The position numbers and the translations under genes are program-made. Below the pieces are notes generated by a model. The model saw only the letters and a list, made by a program, of their open reading frames with translations. It did not search any database and was not told the origin of the DNA. 30,231 bases of DNA from an uncultured Clostridia bacterium. GTDB taxonomy: Bacteria; Bacillota; Clostridia; Oscillospirales; Acutalibacteraceae. The stretch is taken from positions 1 through 30,231 of the forward strand of contig CALFPM010000134.1 of NCBI GenBank assembly GCA_937919155.1, written 5' to 3'. Positions 17,601 to 25,449 of this stretch are shown piece after piece; positions within the stretch are counted from its first letter, which is position 1; every line of letters begins with the position of its first letter.

Positions 17601-18933
17601 GGAATCTTGCTCTTTCGGCACCGTCCACAAACTTGACCGCGCCGATTTCCGTGAGACGCACTCTGTCCGTGCGAAGACCCGTTGTTTCAACATCAAAAAC
17701 GATGAATGTGCCGTTCATGGGCATATCTGCGTTACCCGTCACGATTTTTGCCGAATCGTCAACGAGATAACCTTCCATACCGTAAATAACCTTGATGCCG
17801 TTTTTCTTTGCTGCCGCGGCAGCTGCAGGATACGCCTGCACAACACCGTGGTCAGTTATGGCAACTGCCTTATGACCCCACTTTGCCGCTCTTGCAACAA
17901 GCTTGCCTGCATCCGTAAGGCCGTCCATCGCCGACATATTGGTGTGCATATGCAGTTCAACGCGCTTTTCTTCTGCCGTGTCCTTAATATCGATTTCTTC
18001 AATAAGCATAACCGATGTGGCTTTTATGCACTCGGTTTTGATATAGTCATCATACTCAACGTGTCCTCTGAGCATAACAACCTTGCCGTCTGCAAGACCC
18101 GATGCCAGCTGCTCACAGTTCTGTGTTGCCTCAAAGATTTTGACGGTGTATGAATTGGTTTTATCCGTTATATTGAAGTTGATTATCTTGCGCTTACCGT
18201 CACGGGTGTCACGCATATCAAGCGAAAAGATTTTACCCCAGACGGTAACATTGCCGTCCTCAATGGAGATAGAACTGAGAGGCACAGGCTTTGACTTGAT
18301 TTTGTTGCCGTAAATAACCTTGGCATTTGTGAGAGAAATGGGCAGGTCATCATACTCCTGCTTTGGTGCTTTGGGTTTCTTTGCTTCTTCTGCAACAGGC
18401 ACTTCAATTTTGATGTTATCCGCCTGCATCTGCACATATTCGGGAGAATCAAGTTTTGGCGCGCCACCTTCTCCCTCAATTGTTACCGCAACGTGCAAAT
18501 CAAAAACTTCTCTGATATATTTAACAAGAAATTCCTTTGCTCCCGCATCATTGAGAATATCTGCGCCGTTAAAAACAGTTATTCCGACAAATTCTTCTCC
18601 TACCGTAAATTTTGCGTTTTCAAGAAATCCGTTGGCGGCGGCAATATTCTCTTTCGTTACTCTCACGAGCTGAGGAATACACTTTTCGGAAAATGCTCCG
18701 CGATGGTAACGGGATTCAATAACCGCCTTATTGATACCGATTGCGGCTTTTATTTCATTCTGCGCCGCAATAATGAAATTATCCTCAATATATCTGTCAA
18801 ACCGGGCAACTACGCTCAGTTTCATTGTGTCTTCATCAAGGTCGATTTTCTCAACCGCACCGCCTGCAAATATTTCTCGCAAACCCGGGTTAATGAAATC
18901 ACCTATAAAATTCAATATATTTTTATCCTGCAT
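14641..18933 (-). CDS. polC: DNA polymerase III alpha subunit, Gram-positive type PolC
   Basis: A 1430-residue replicative polymerase, essentially the length of B. subtilis PolC (1437). It has an N-terminal domain (1-190), an OB fold (about 225-315), the PHP domain from about 324 (RVELHMHTNMSAMDG; split by the exonuclease), and an inserted DEDDh 3'-5' exonuclease starting at FDVETTG (413-419) and ending near HHRADEDA. A GSRGSVGSSFVAF segment and a zinc-binding region with CEEC and CPVC follow, then the polymerase catalytic PDIDLNF and further palm and fingers segments. It copies the chromosome, mainly the leading strand in Bacillota, with proofreading in the same chain. The ATG is preceded by GAGGA and lies 7 nt after the ispG stop. 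No truncation or missing catalytic motif is visible. Confidence 0.97.
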   Translation of the reverse strand: MQDKNILNFIGDFINPGLREIFAGGAVEKIDLDEDTMKLSVVARFDRYIEDNFIIAAQNEIKAAIGINKAVIESRYHRGAFSEKCIPQLVRVTKENIAAANGFLENAKFTVGEEFVGITVFNGADILNDAGAKEFLVKYIREVFDLHVAVTIEGEGGAPKLDSPEYVQMQADNIKIEVPVAEEAKKPKAPKQEYDDLPISLTNAKVIYGNKIKSKPVPLSSISIEDGNVTVWGKIFSLDMRDTRDGKRKIINFNITDKTNSYTVKIFEATQNCEQLASGLADGKVVMLRGHVEYDDYIKTECIKATSVMLIEEIDIKDTAEEKRVELHMHTNMSAMDGLTDAGKLVARAAKWGHKAVAITDHGVVQAYPAAAAAAKKNGIKVIYGMEGYLVDDSAKIVTGNADMPMNGTFIVFDVETTGLRTDRVRLTEIGAVKFVDGAERARFQTFVNPEMPIPAKITELTGITNSMVANAPKEAEAVRKFFEFCGDGVLVAHNATFDTNVLKHTCARNGIEYKYSHIDTLVMAQSLIEGIKNYKLDSISNYFKLPKFDHHRADEDAGALARIFEKLVELCEEKGVENVNQINEKVPVNVKRLPTYHIILLAKNKVGLKHLYQLISKSNLEYYYRHPRIPRSELLSHKEGLIVGSACEAGQLYQAIYMGMPKDRLLEIAGIYDYLEIQPNGNNAFMLREGMVESEEDLNEINRRIIHLADELGIPVVATGDVHFMDESDKIYREILMAGQGFKDASEQAPLYLRTTQNMLEEFAYLGEDTAYEVVVRNPNLIADMCEEIKPIPDGTYPPKIEGADEELRQICYDRMQAYYGNPLPEYIKERLDKELDSIIKNGFAVLYIIAQKLVWNSMDNGYYVGSRGSVGSSFVAFAAGISEVNPLVPHYICEECKHSEFFYKGEYGSGYDMPPKNCPVCGADMHRDGHDIPFETFLGFYGDKQPDIDLNFSGEYQFYAHRYTEELFGKSHVFKAGTIGTLADKTAFGFVKKWAEEKGVVLSRAEADRLVQGCVGVKRTTGQHPGGMVVVPADMDAEDFTPIQHPAEDADSIHRTTHFDFHSLHDTILKLDNLGHDVPTMYKHLEDMTGTNVMKIDVCDPKLYELLTSPEPLGVTAEDIDCETGTLSLPELGTPFVRQMLIESQPKNFSDMLQISGLSHGTDVWIGNAQDLIKNGTCTISEVIGTRDNIMVYLINKGVEKGMAFKIMEIVRKGKATSLLTDEHKKEMLDHGVPQWYLDSCMKIKYMFPKAHAAAYVSAAMRLAWYKLYRPVEFYATYMTVRGEDIDTAAVLAGRGAVKKKMEEIKNKMNQKLATAKEEGTFTSLQVINEMMARGVEILPIDIYKSTANRYVIEDGKIRLPFSAIAGCGGKAAEGLEAARNDGGGEFLSIEDFQLRSGASKTIIAALEEGGAFESLPKSTQLSFFDWS

Positions 18934-18940
18934 TTTATCC

Positions 18941-19990
18941 TCATAATTTGTCTATTTCTGTTATCAGTCTTTCAACTGCCTCATTTTCAGGCACCTTGCA
19001 TATAATTTCGCCTTTTTTGAAAATCAGCGCGCAACCGTCACCGCCTGCAATGCCGATATCTGCCTCTCTGGCTTCACCGGGGCCGTTAACCGCACAGCCC
19101 ATAACGGCAACTTTAATATTCTTCTTGCAAGAAGAAAGACGCTGCTCAACCTCATTCGCAAGGGAAATAAGGTCAATTTTCGTTCTGCCGCAAGTCGGGC
19201 AGGAAACAATATCAACGCAATCTGTTTTCAGTCCGATTGCCTTAAGAATTCCGTTTGCCGCCGCAACTTCTTTAACGGGATCATCGGTCATTGACACTCT
19301 GATTGTATCGCCTATTCCGTCAAGCAGAAGTGAGCCGATACCGATTGACGATTTGATAAGTGCCATATTGTGAGTACCCGCCTCGGTCACTCCCAGATGC
19401 AGAGGGTAATCACATTTTTCAGCAACAAGCCTGTAAGCCTTCGCCATAATATTAACATTGGATGATTTGATTGAAATAATGATATCCCTGAAGTCACATT
19501 GCTCCAGTAAGGACGCGTGGTTAAGAGCGCTTTCCGCAAGAGCTTCTGCACAAGGTGAACCGTATTTTGCAAGAATATCTTTTTCAAGTGAGCCTGAGTT
19601 AACACCGATGCGAATGGGTACTTGCTTTGCCTTGCAGGCATCTGCAACCGCTTTTACCCTGTCCATTGAGCCGATATTTCCCGGATTGATACGAATTTTA
19701 TCAACACCTGCTTCAAGGCTGGCAAGAGCAAGACGGTAGTCAAAATGAATATCTGCAACAACAGGAACGGAGAGATTCTTTTTAAGCTGTGCAATAATCT
19801 CCACTGCAGCCATATCAGGCACTGCGGCACGGATGATTTCGCAGCCTGCCTTTTCAAGCTCAATTGCCTGAGCTACACTGCCTTCAATATCTGATGCAGG
19901 TCTGTTAAGCATAGATTGCACCGATACAGGCGCATCTCCGCCGATATAAATATTGCCGACCTTAACCTTTCTGCTCATTCGCCTTTCCAT
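18941..19990 (-). CDS. ispG: 4-hydroxy-3-methylbut-2-enyl diphosphate synthase IspG (GcpE)
   Basis: A 349-residue MEP-pathway enzyme that converts methylerythritol cyclodiphosphate to HMBPP. The N-terminal TIM barrel has VQSMLNRP, VVADIHFDY and KIRINPGNIG. The C-terminal [4Fe-4S] module has C264 and C267 (SCPTCGR), C299 (MGCAVNGPGE) and the conserved E306. The length matches the short bacterial form without the plant insert. The ATG at 19990 has AGAGG at about 8 nt; an ATG four codons later is also possible. It lies 4 nt after rseP, in a cluster that also holds ispC, so two MEP steps are coexpressed. Confidence 0.96.
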   Translation of the reverse strand: MERRMSRKVKVGNIYIGGDAPVSVQSMLNRPASDIEGSVAQAIELEKAGCEIIRAAVPDMAAVEIIAQLKKNLSVPVVADIHFDYRLALASLEAGVDKIRINPGNIGSMDRVKAVADACKAKQVPIRIGVNSGSLEKDILAKYGSPCAEALAESALNHASLLEQCDFRDIIISIKSSNVNIMAKAYRLVAEKCDYPLHLGVTEAGTHNMALIKSSIGIGSLLLDGIGDTIRVSMTDDPVKEVAAANGILKAIGLKTDCVDIVSCPTCGRTKIDLISLANEVEQRLSSCKKNIKVAVMGCAVNGPGEAREADIGIAGGDGCALIFKKGEIICKVPENEAVERLITEIDKL

Positions 19991-19994
19991 AGCA

Positions 19995-21077
19995 CTAACC
20001 TCTTATCAATCGTAATATATCGCTGAAAGATATCACAACCATCAGCAGCAAAAGAAGAACCATTCCGACTGCGTGTACCCAACCCTCATATTTGGCAGGC
20101 ACGGGTTTTCTGAAAACAAACTCAATCGCAAGGAAGAAGAGCCTGCCGCCGTCAAGAGCGGGAAGCGGAAGAAGATTAAACAAACCGATGTTTATGGCAA
20201 TCATCGCCATAAGCATAAACAGATATGAATAATCCGTCTGCTGGGTTGCAATCTGTGCGGCATCCGCTATATATGACACCGTGCCGATGGGTCCCGAAAG
20301 GTCACTGAGTCCGTACTGACCCGTAACGAGGTCAAGCAGACTTATCCACACAATGCGTCCGATTGAAACAGACTCAAGAACCGCATTTTTTGTTACACTA
20401 AGAAATGTCGGCTCAACACCTCTGATTATGAAATCATAGATAATGGTGATTGTTCCGTCATCGTTTTTGACGGTCTGAAAAGGAACGCCGCCAAGTTCAA
20501 CCTTTTCACCGTTTCTGTCAACGGTAAAATCAATTATTCCATCCTTATCCCTTGCCATAAGAAAGCTGAGGTCATATTCGGAATAAACCTGTTTGCCGTT
20601 GATTTTTTTTATTTCATCTCCCGCCTGCAGATACTGACTGCTGACGGAATTTTCCTCAAATGAATGAATTTCAGGCAGACCGATGAGATTGGTCTGTGAC
20701 AGCATAATCGCAACAATTATCGCACCCATAATAAGGTTAACAACACCGCCTGCGGCAATTATTATAAATCTTTGCCAGGCAGGTTTGTTGCAGAATGCAC
20801 CTTCACTTTCGCTCTCCTCATCCTCGCCTTCCATGCTGACGAAACCGCCGATAGGAAAAAGACGGAGCGCATATTTTGTTTCACCCTTTTTGAATTTGAA
20901 AAGAGTCGGACCCATACCCATTGCAAACTCATTCACTTTAACCTTAAACAGCTTTGCAAAGGTAAAATGACCAAGCTCGTGAAAAAATATGAGTAAGCCA
21001 AAGAAAAGTATGGCAACAAGAATCGGCCATACCTTTCCCCAAACCGCACCTGCGGACATAAGTGTAATTATCTTCAT
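19995..21077 (-). CDS. rseP: Site-2 intramembrane zinc metalloprotease RseP (M50)
   Basis: A 360-residue multi-pass protease of the RseP/RasP type. The first membrane helix carries the zinc motif HELGH (33-37), followed by FAMGMGP. A PDZ domain is in the middle (LQAGDEIKKINGKQVYSEYD), and the C-terminal NLLPLPALDGGRL carries the third zinc ligand aspartate. It cleaves membrane-bound anti-sigma factors and signal peptide remnants. Its ATG overlaps the ispC stop (ATGA, 21074-21077), indicating coupling. The ispC-rseP neighbourhood is conserved in many Bacillota and proteobacteria. Confidence 0.95.
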   Translation of the reverse strand: MKIITLMSAGAVWGKVWPILVAILFFGLLIFFHELGHFTFAKLFKVKVNEFAMGMGPTLFKFKKGETKYALRLFPIGGFVSMEGEDEESESEGAFCNKPAWQRFIIIAAGGVVNLIMGAIIVAIMLSQTNLIGLPEIHSFEENSVSSQYLQAGDEIKKINGKQVYSEYDLSFLMARDKDGIIDFTVDRNGEKVELGGVPFQTVKNDDGTITIIYDFIIRGVEPTFLSVTKNAVLESVSIGRIVWISLLDLVTGQYGLSDLSGPIGTVSYIADAAQIATQQTDYSYLFMLMAMIAINIGLFNLLPLPALDGGRLFFLAIEFVFRKPVPAKYEGWVHAVGMVLLLLLMVVISFSDILRLIRG

Positions 21078-22219
21078 ACAAATAACCTTTCTGTTTCGGC
21101 ACGGACAAATTTATCCGTTTCAAACACCTGCTCAAGAGTGTAATCCGAAACCTGAGAAACGCAATCAAAGGCCGCTTCAACAGCCTTGGGAATATCAAGA
21201 AACTCTATTTTGCCGTTTCTGAAAAGCTCGTTTGCCTTTTCGTTTGCCGCATTCACCGCCGCAGGATAAAGACCGCCCATCTCAAAAGCTTTTCTGCAAA
21301 GATTGATGCAGGCAAAAGTCTCGTAATCAGGTCTTTCAAAGGTCAATGTCGCCGCCTGAGCAAGATCGAGCTGACCGACAGGACTGATATAACGGTCAGG
21401 ATATGTGAGCGCATACTGAATGGGTATACGCATATCAGGCAGACCAAGCTGAGCAACGACCGAATTATCCACATATTCCACAAGGGAGTGAACTATACTT
21501 TGCCTGTGAACAAGAATATCTATATCTGCCGCTTTCATTCCGAAAAGCCACGCGGCTTCGATAAGCTCAAGACCCTTGTTCATCATTGTAGCAGAGTCGA
21601 TGGTTATTTTTGCACCCATGCTCCAGTTAGGATGCTTAAGAGCCTGAGCAAGAGTTACTTTTTCAAGCTCTGCCTTTGTTTTTCCGAAAAACGGACCGCC
21701 CGAAGCAGTTAAAATCAGTCTTTTTATCTGATTTTTCCCCTGACAACCCTGAAGCGACTGAAAAATCGCAGAGTGTTCGCTGTCAACAGGCAGAATGTCA
21801 ACACCCTTGTCTGCGGCGGCATCCATAACAATCTTTCCGCCTGCCACAAGAGTTTCTTTGTTTGCAAGGGCAATTTTACTGCCGGCTTCAATTGCCGCAA
21901 GAGTGGGCGCAAGACCTGCAATGCCCACAATACTGTTAAGCACGGTATCTGCACCGCAACGGGCGCATTCCGTAACACCCTCAGCACCCGAAAGCACTTT
22001 TGTTGAGGTATCCGCAACCCTGATTTTCAAATCAGCCGCGGCTTTTTCGTCCGCAACAGCGGCAATACGGGGGTTGAATTTTCTGATTTGTTCCTCAATT
22101 ATATCGGTTCTTGAGTTAGCTGTGAGAGCCTGAACCTCAAAGCCCATAAGCTGAGCAACTTCAAGAGCCTGAACCCCTATTGAACCCGTTGAGCCGAGCA
22201 CAGCAAGAGTTTTTGTCAT
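21074..22219 (-). CDS. dxr: 1-deoxy-D-xylulose-5-phosphate reductoisomerase (IspC/Dxr)
   Basis: A 381-residue NADPH-dependent enzyme that makes MEP, the first committed MEP-pathway step. It has the N-terminal nucleotide fold GSTGSIG (9-15), the NKE segment (LANKETLVAGG), the substrate-binding PVDSEHSAIFQ, LTASGGPF, KITIDSATMMNKGLE and the C-terminal helical domain ending before the rseP overlap. The length is typical. The start has AAGGA at good spacing, 18 nt after cdsA. With ispG two genes downstream it shows that this organism makes isoprenoids by the MEP route, which supplies uppS in the same cluster. Confidence 0.96.
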   Translation of the reverse strand: MTKTLAVLGSTGSIGVQALEVAQLMGFEVQALTANSRTDIIEEQIRKFNPRIAAVADEKAAADLKIRVADTSTKVLSGAEGVTECARCGADTVLNSIVGIAGLAPTLAAIEAGSKIALANKETLVAGGKIVMDAAADKGVDILPVDSEHSAIFQSLQGCQGKNQIKRLILTASGGPFFGKTKAELEKVTLAQALKHPNWSMGAKITIDSATMMNKGLELIEAAWLFGMKAADIDILVHRQSIVHSLVEYVDNSVVAQLGLPDMRIPIQYALTYPDRYISPVGQLDLAQAATLTFERPDYETFACINLCRKAFEMGGLYPAAVNAANEKANELFRNGKIEFLDIPKAVEAAFDCVSQVSDYTLEQVFETDKFVRAETERLFV

Positions 22220-22237
22220 CGTATCAATCCTTAAAAT

Positions 22238-23107
22238 TTATTTACCTGCAATTGCAAGTCCGATCTGAATAATAACGTAAAGAGCGGGCATAGTCACAAG
22301 AAAACTGTCTATTCTGTCAAGCACACCGCCATGGCCGGGGAAAAGATTGCCGAAATCTTTTTCGCCGAAATTGCGCTTGATTACGGAAGCGGAAAGGTCA
22401 CCGCACATACCGAGAACCGAAAGAACAATTGCCGCAACAATTACCATCCAAACCTTAACGGTATCAAGCACAAAGAAAAATTTATCACAAACAAAGTATG
22501 TTCCCACACAGAACACAATGGAGCCAACCACGCCGCCGATTGCACCTTCCACGCTCTTTTTGGGGCTGATTTTGGGTGAAAGCTTATGCTTGCCGAATCT
22601 GCTGCCGACAAAATATGCCCATGTGTCGCACATCCATGCGCAATACATTGCACAAAGGAGGAAGAACACACAGTGAGAACGCTGGAAAAGTTCGGGATAA
22701 TCCACACAAAGATCCCTTACTTCAAAAAACAAACCCAATGCGCCCGGAATCGCCATTGAGCCGAAAAGGGCAAGGGCAACATGCTCAAACTTAGTCTTTT
22801 CATAACCCTTAAGCATAATAAGAAGCAACAAAATTACATAAGCAATAACGAGCACGGATGAGGGCACCGGAATATAATTCTGCAGATCAAAATCCACAAA
22901 AGCGGGGCCAATAGCCGCCACAATCATAGAAACCGCGGTCAGGGCCTTATTTTTACATTTTGAAACACGCATTATTTCGTATGCCGCAATGGCAGTGATC
23001 ACACCCATCGGTATGCTCATTACACCAAGATAGCCAAGTCCCGTTCCCACAAGGAGTGAGATAACAATAGCGGCACATACAAGACCTGTTATAATTCTGA
23101 CTTTCAT
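22238..23107 (-). CDS. cdsA: Phosphatidate cytidylyltransferase CdsA
   Basis: A 289-residue integral membrane enzyme that makes CDP-diacylglycerol from phosphatidate and CTP, the branch point for phospholipids. Multiple hydrophobic helices fill residues 5-210. The CDP-alcohol signature near the end is SASVIKRNFGEKDFGNLFPGHGG followed by DRIDS. Start choice is uncertain: ATG at 23107 (used here) or GTG three codons upstream at 23116; neither has a strong Shine-Dalgarno. It lies 42 nt after uppS. Confidence 0.93.
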   Translation of the reverse strand: MKVRIITGLVCAAIVISLLVGTGLGYLGVMSIPMGVITAIAAYEIMRVSKCKNKALTAVSMIVAAIGPAFVDFDLQNYIPVPSSVLVIAYVILLLLIMLKGYEKTKFEHVALALFGSMAIPGALGLFFEVRDLCVDYPELFQRSHCVFFLLCAMYCAWMCDTWAYFVGSRFGKHKLSPKISPKKSVEGAIGGVVGSIVFCVGTYFVCDKFFFVLDTVKVWMVIVAAIVLSVLGMCGDLSASVIKRNFGEKDFGNLFPGHGGVLDRIDSFLVTMPALYVIIQIGLAIAGK

Positions 23108-23149
23108 ATTCTTCACTCTCGATTCATTGACAGTTCTGCGAACATATAT

Positions 23150-23881
23150 TTACACTCCGCCGAAGCGTCTGTTTCTTTTTGCGTAATCTATAATTGCCTT
23201 ATCCAGATCATCAGGTGTGAAATCAGGCCAAAGAATATCGGAAAACCAGAATTCCGAATAAGCTGCCTGCCAGATAAGGAAATTTGAAAGACGGTATTCG
23301 CCGCTGGGTCTGATAATCAAATCCGGGTCAGGCTGACCTGCGGTGAAAAGATTGCCGTCTATATCTTTCAAACTGATATCCTCTGCATTAATCTCCCCTG
23401 CCTCAACTTTCTTCGCAATCGCCTTGACAGCGTGGAGAATTTCATCCCTGCCTCCGTAATTCACGGCAAGGTTGATTGTGATCACATTTTTATCCGCTGA
23501 GTTTCTTTCAAGCTCATCTATGAGCCTGACGATATCTTCGGGCAATGCGCTTCTGTCTCCGATATAGCATATGCGCATACCCTTTTGTTTATTTTCTTCT
23601 TCTCTTTCCTGTGCTTCGGAAAGATAATCTCTGAAAAGATTCATTATTGCCGAAACTTCATCGGCAGGACGTTTCCAATTCTCGGTTGAAAATGCGTAAA
23701 AGGTGAGATATTCTATTCCCAGATCTCTTGCATATTCACTTATTGTGCGGAAAACCTCCGCACCTTTTTTGTGTCCTTCGCTTCTGCCAAGACCTCTTTG
23801 CTTTGCCCAGCGTCCGTTGCCGTCCATTATTATTCCTATGTGGCGGGGCAACGAAATATCAGCAAGTTCCTGTTTTGTCAT
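23150..23881 (-). CDS. uppS: Undecaprenyl diphosphate synthase (cis-prenyltransferase UppS)
   Basis: A 243-residue cytosolic enzyme that extends FPP with IPP to the C55 lipid carrier for peptidoglycan and other wall polymers. Motifs are HIGIIMDGNGRWAK with the Mg-binding aspartate D20, TFYAFSTENWKRP, INLAVNYGGRDEI, DPDLIIRPSGEYRLSNFLIWQ and ELxF-type YSEFWFSDILWPDF. The length is normal. AGGAG lies upstream of the ATG. In many genomes it is the direct neighbour of cdsA and frr, as here. Confidence 0.97.
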   Translation of the reverse strand: MTKQELADISLPRHIGIIMDGNGRWAKQRGLGRSEGHKKGAEVFRTISEYARDLGIEYLTFYAFSTENWKRPADEVSAIMNLFRDYLSEAQEREEENKQKGMRICYIGDRSALPEDIVRLIDELERNSADKNVITINLAVNYGGRDEILHAVKAIAKKVEAGEINAEDISLKDIDGNLFTAGQPDPDLIIRPSGEYRLSNFLIWQAAYSEFWFSDILWPDFTPDDLDKAIIDYAKRNRRFGGV

Positions 23882-23910
23882 TTTTCAACCACTCCTAAAA
23901 AACTGCGACA

Positions 23911-23939
23911 GCAGAAGGCGGAAAAATTCCACCTTCTGC
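23911..23939 (-). other. Hairpin between frr and uppS
   Basis: Arms 23911-23921 and 23929-23939 (11 bp with one wobble on the minus-strand RNA) and a 7-nt loop. The minus-strand T-run comes only 8 nt later, so it is at most a leaky terminator or attenuator, or an mRNA-processing or stability element that could lower expression of uppS and everything downstream relative to pyrH-frr. Confidence 0.45.
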
Positions 23940-23948
23940 ATAGTTAAC

Positions 23949-24503
23949 TCAGATAGCCATAATTTCTTTTTCTTTGTCTGCAGAAATCTTGTCGATCTCC
24001 TTGATATACTTATCTGTGATATCCTGAATCTTCTTTTCTGCAACTTTAAGGTCATCTTCTGTGATTTCTGATGCTTTTTCCATCTTCTTCACTTTATCGA
24101 TGCAATCGCGTCTGATTGAACGAACTGCGATTCTTGCATCTTCGGCAATATTCTTAACTTCCTTGCCAAGGTCTCTGCGGCGTTCTTCTGTGAGCTGAGG
24201 GAATGTGAGGCGGATTACCTTGCCGTCATTCTGGGGGTTGATGCCGATATCCGATGTCTGGATTGCCTTTTCAATTGAATGAAGAGTAGATGAATCCCAA
24301 GGCTGAATAACAAGAATTCTTGCCTCTGCAACTGAGATTGCAGCCATCTGATTGATGGGTGTGGGTGTTCCGTAATAATCAACTCTTACCTTATCAAGAA
24401 CAGCGGCGTTTGCTCTGCCTGCTCTGATTGCGCCGTATTCCGAATTGAGAACACTAACGGTCTTTCCCATTTTTTCTTCTGCGAATGCAAATACTGTCTG
24501 CAT
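23949..24503 (-). CDS. frr: Ribosome recycling factor
   Basis: A 184-residue protein that, with EF-G, splits the ribosome after termination. Conserved stretches are the N-terminal RAGRAN (about residues 27-33), [45 protein letters not shown] and the long C-terminal helix. It lies 4 nt after pyrH with AAGGAGG inside the pyrH end. The pyrH-frr pair is one of the most conserved bacterial gene orders. Confidence 0.98.
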   Translation of the reverse strand: MQTVFAFAEEKMGKTVSVLNSEYGAIRAGRANAAVLDKVRVDYYGTPTPINQMAAISVAEARILVIQPWDSSTLHSIEKAIQTSDIGINPQNDGKVIRLTFPQLTEERRRDLGKEVKNIAEDARIAVRSIRRDCIDKVKKMEKASEITEDDLKVAEKKIQDITDKYIKEIDKISADKEKEIMAI

Positions 24504-24507
24504 AAAA

Positions 24508-25218
24508 TTAGCCCTCCTTAACTATTGTTCCGATATTTTCACCAAGCACCGCCTTAACGATGTTTTCGGGATTTTCAAGGTTAAACACCAGAATAGGAAT
24601 ATTATTGTCACGGCAAAGTGAAGCTGCCGTTGAATCCATAACCTTAAGGTCTTTTTCAAGAACCTCGCTGTGAGTAACAACATCATATTTGACTGCATCA
24701 TCAAACTTGTTGGGGTCTTTATCGTAAACGCCGTCAACATTTGTTGCTTTGAAAATGATATCCGCCTTGATTTCAGCCGCTCTGAGCGCAGCGCAAGTAT
24801 CTGTTGAGAAGAAAGGATTTCCCGTTCCGCTTGCAAAGATAACTACTCTGCCCTTTTCAAGGTGACGGACAGCCTTGTTTCTGATATAAGTTTCTGCAAT
24901 CTGATGCATTTCGATTGCACTCTGAACTCTGACGGTTACGCCAAGCTGCTCAAGAGAATCAGCAAGAGCAAGTGAGTTCATAACAGTTGCAAGCATACCT
25001 ATGTGGTCCGCACGGGTTCTGTCCATGCTTCCGCCTGAACGGCCTCTCCAGAAGTTGCCTCCGCCGACTACAAGACCGACTTCAACACCAAGCTTTGTAA
25101 GCTCGCTTACCGATTCACAGATTGTGTTGATTGTGTCAAAATCAAATCCGTGACCCTTGCCTCCTGCAAGAACCTCTCCGCTGAGCTTAAGCAAAATTCT
25201 TTTATAAACAGGTTGCAT
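24508..25218 (-). CDS. pyrH: UMP kinase PyrH
   Basis: A 236-residue hexameric UMP kinase of the amino-acid-kinase fold, making UDP for nucleotide, wall and lipid synthesis. Motifs are [21 protein letters not shown], the [15 protein letters not shown] segment ([11 protein letters not shown]), [22 protein letters not shown] and [12 protein letters not shown]. The ATG at 25218 is chosen over a TTG at 25236 because the family N-terminus begins there and GGCGGTG precedes it. It is the first gene of the long minus-strand block, with a promoter just upstream. Confidence 0.97.
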   Translation of the reverse strand: MQPVYKRILLKLSGEVLAGGKGHGFDFDTINTICESVSELTKLGVEVGLVVGGGNFWRGRSGGSMDRTRADHIGMLATVMNSLALADSLEQLGVTVRVQSAIEMHQIAETYIRNKAVRHLEKGRVVIFASGTGNPFFSTDTCAALRAAEIKADIIFKATNVDGVYDKDPNKFDDAVKYDVVTHSEVLEKDLKVMDSTAASLCRDNNIPILVFNLENPENIVKAVLGENIGTIVKEG

Positions 25219-25248
25219 TTTTAACACCGCCTTCAATTATGTATAGTT

Positions 25249-25276
25249 ATTATATATTTTACTTTATTTAAGGCAA
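25249..25276 (-). promoter_or_regulatory. Promoter of the pyrH-frr-uppS... block
   Basis: On the minus strand: TTGCCT (25271-25276), a 16-bp spacer and TATAAT (25249-25254), about 30 bp before the pyrH ATG. It is divergent from the GH89 promoter; the 231-bp gap between the two start codons is AT-rich. Confidence 0.55.
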
Positions 25277-25387
25277 AGTGTAAAGCATTATTTCGCATTT
25301 TGTTGAATTTTTTGCCTGTGTTTTATAACTATTTTAACTCGTATGAGGCTAAAATGTATAAACAAGATGTTAATTGTTTTAAAATTC

Positions 25388-25416
25388 TTGCTATTACATC
25401 TATTATATAGTATAAT
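25388..25416 (+). promoter_or_regulatory. Promoter of the GH89 gene
   Basis: TTGCTA (25388-25393), a 17-bp spacer and a perfect TATAAT (25411-25416), 33 bp before the ATG at 25450. No operator-like inverted repeat was noticed. Confidence 0.55.
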
Positions 25417-25449
25417 AAATGTGTATATTGTTTTGAACAGGTGAAGAAA

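Noticed and set aside
17419..18153. 244-codon + strand ORF opposite polC
   Set aside because: It is antisense to the PHP/exonuclease region of polC, with no ribosome binding site or motif. It is a by-product of codon bias.
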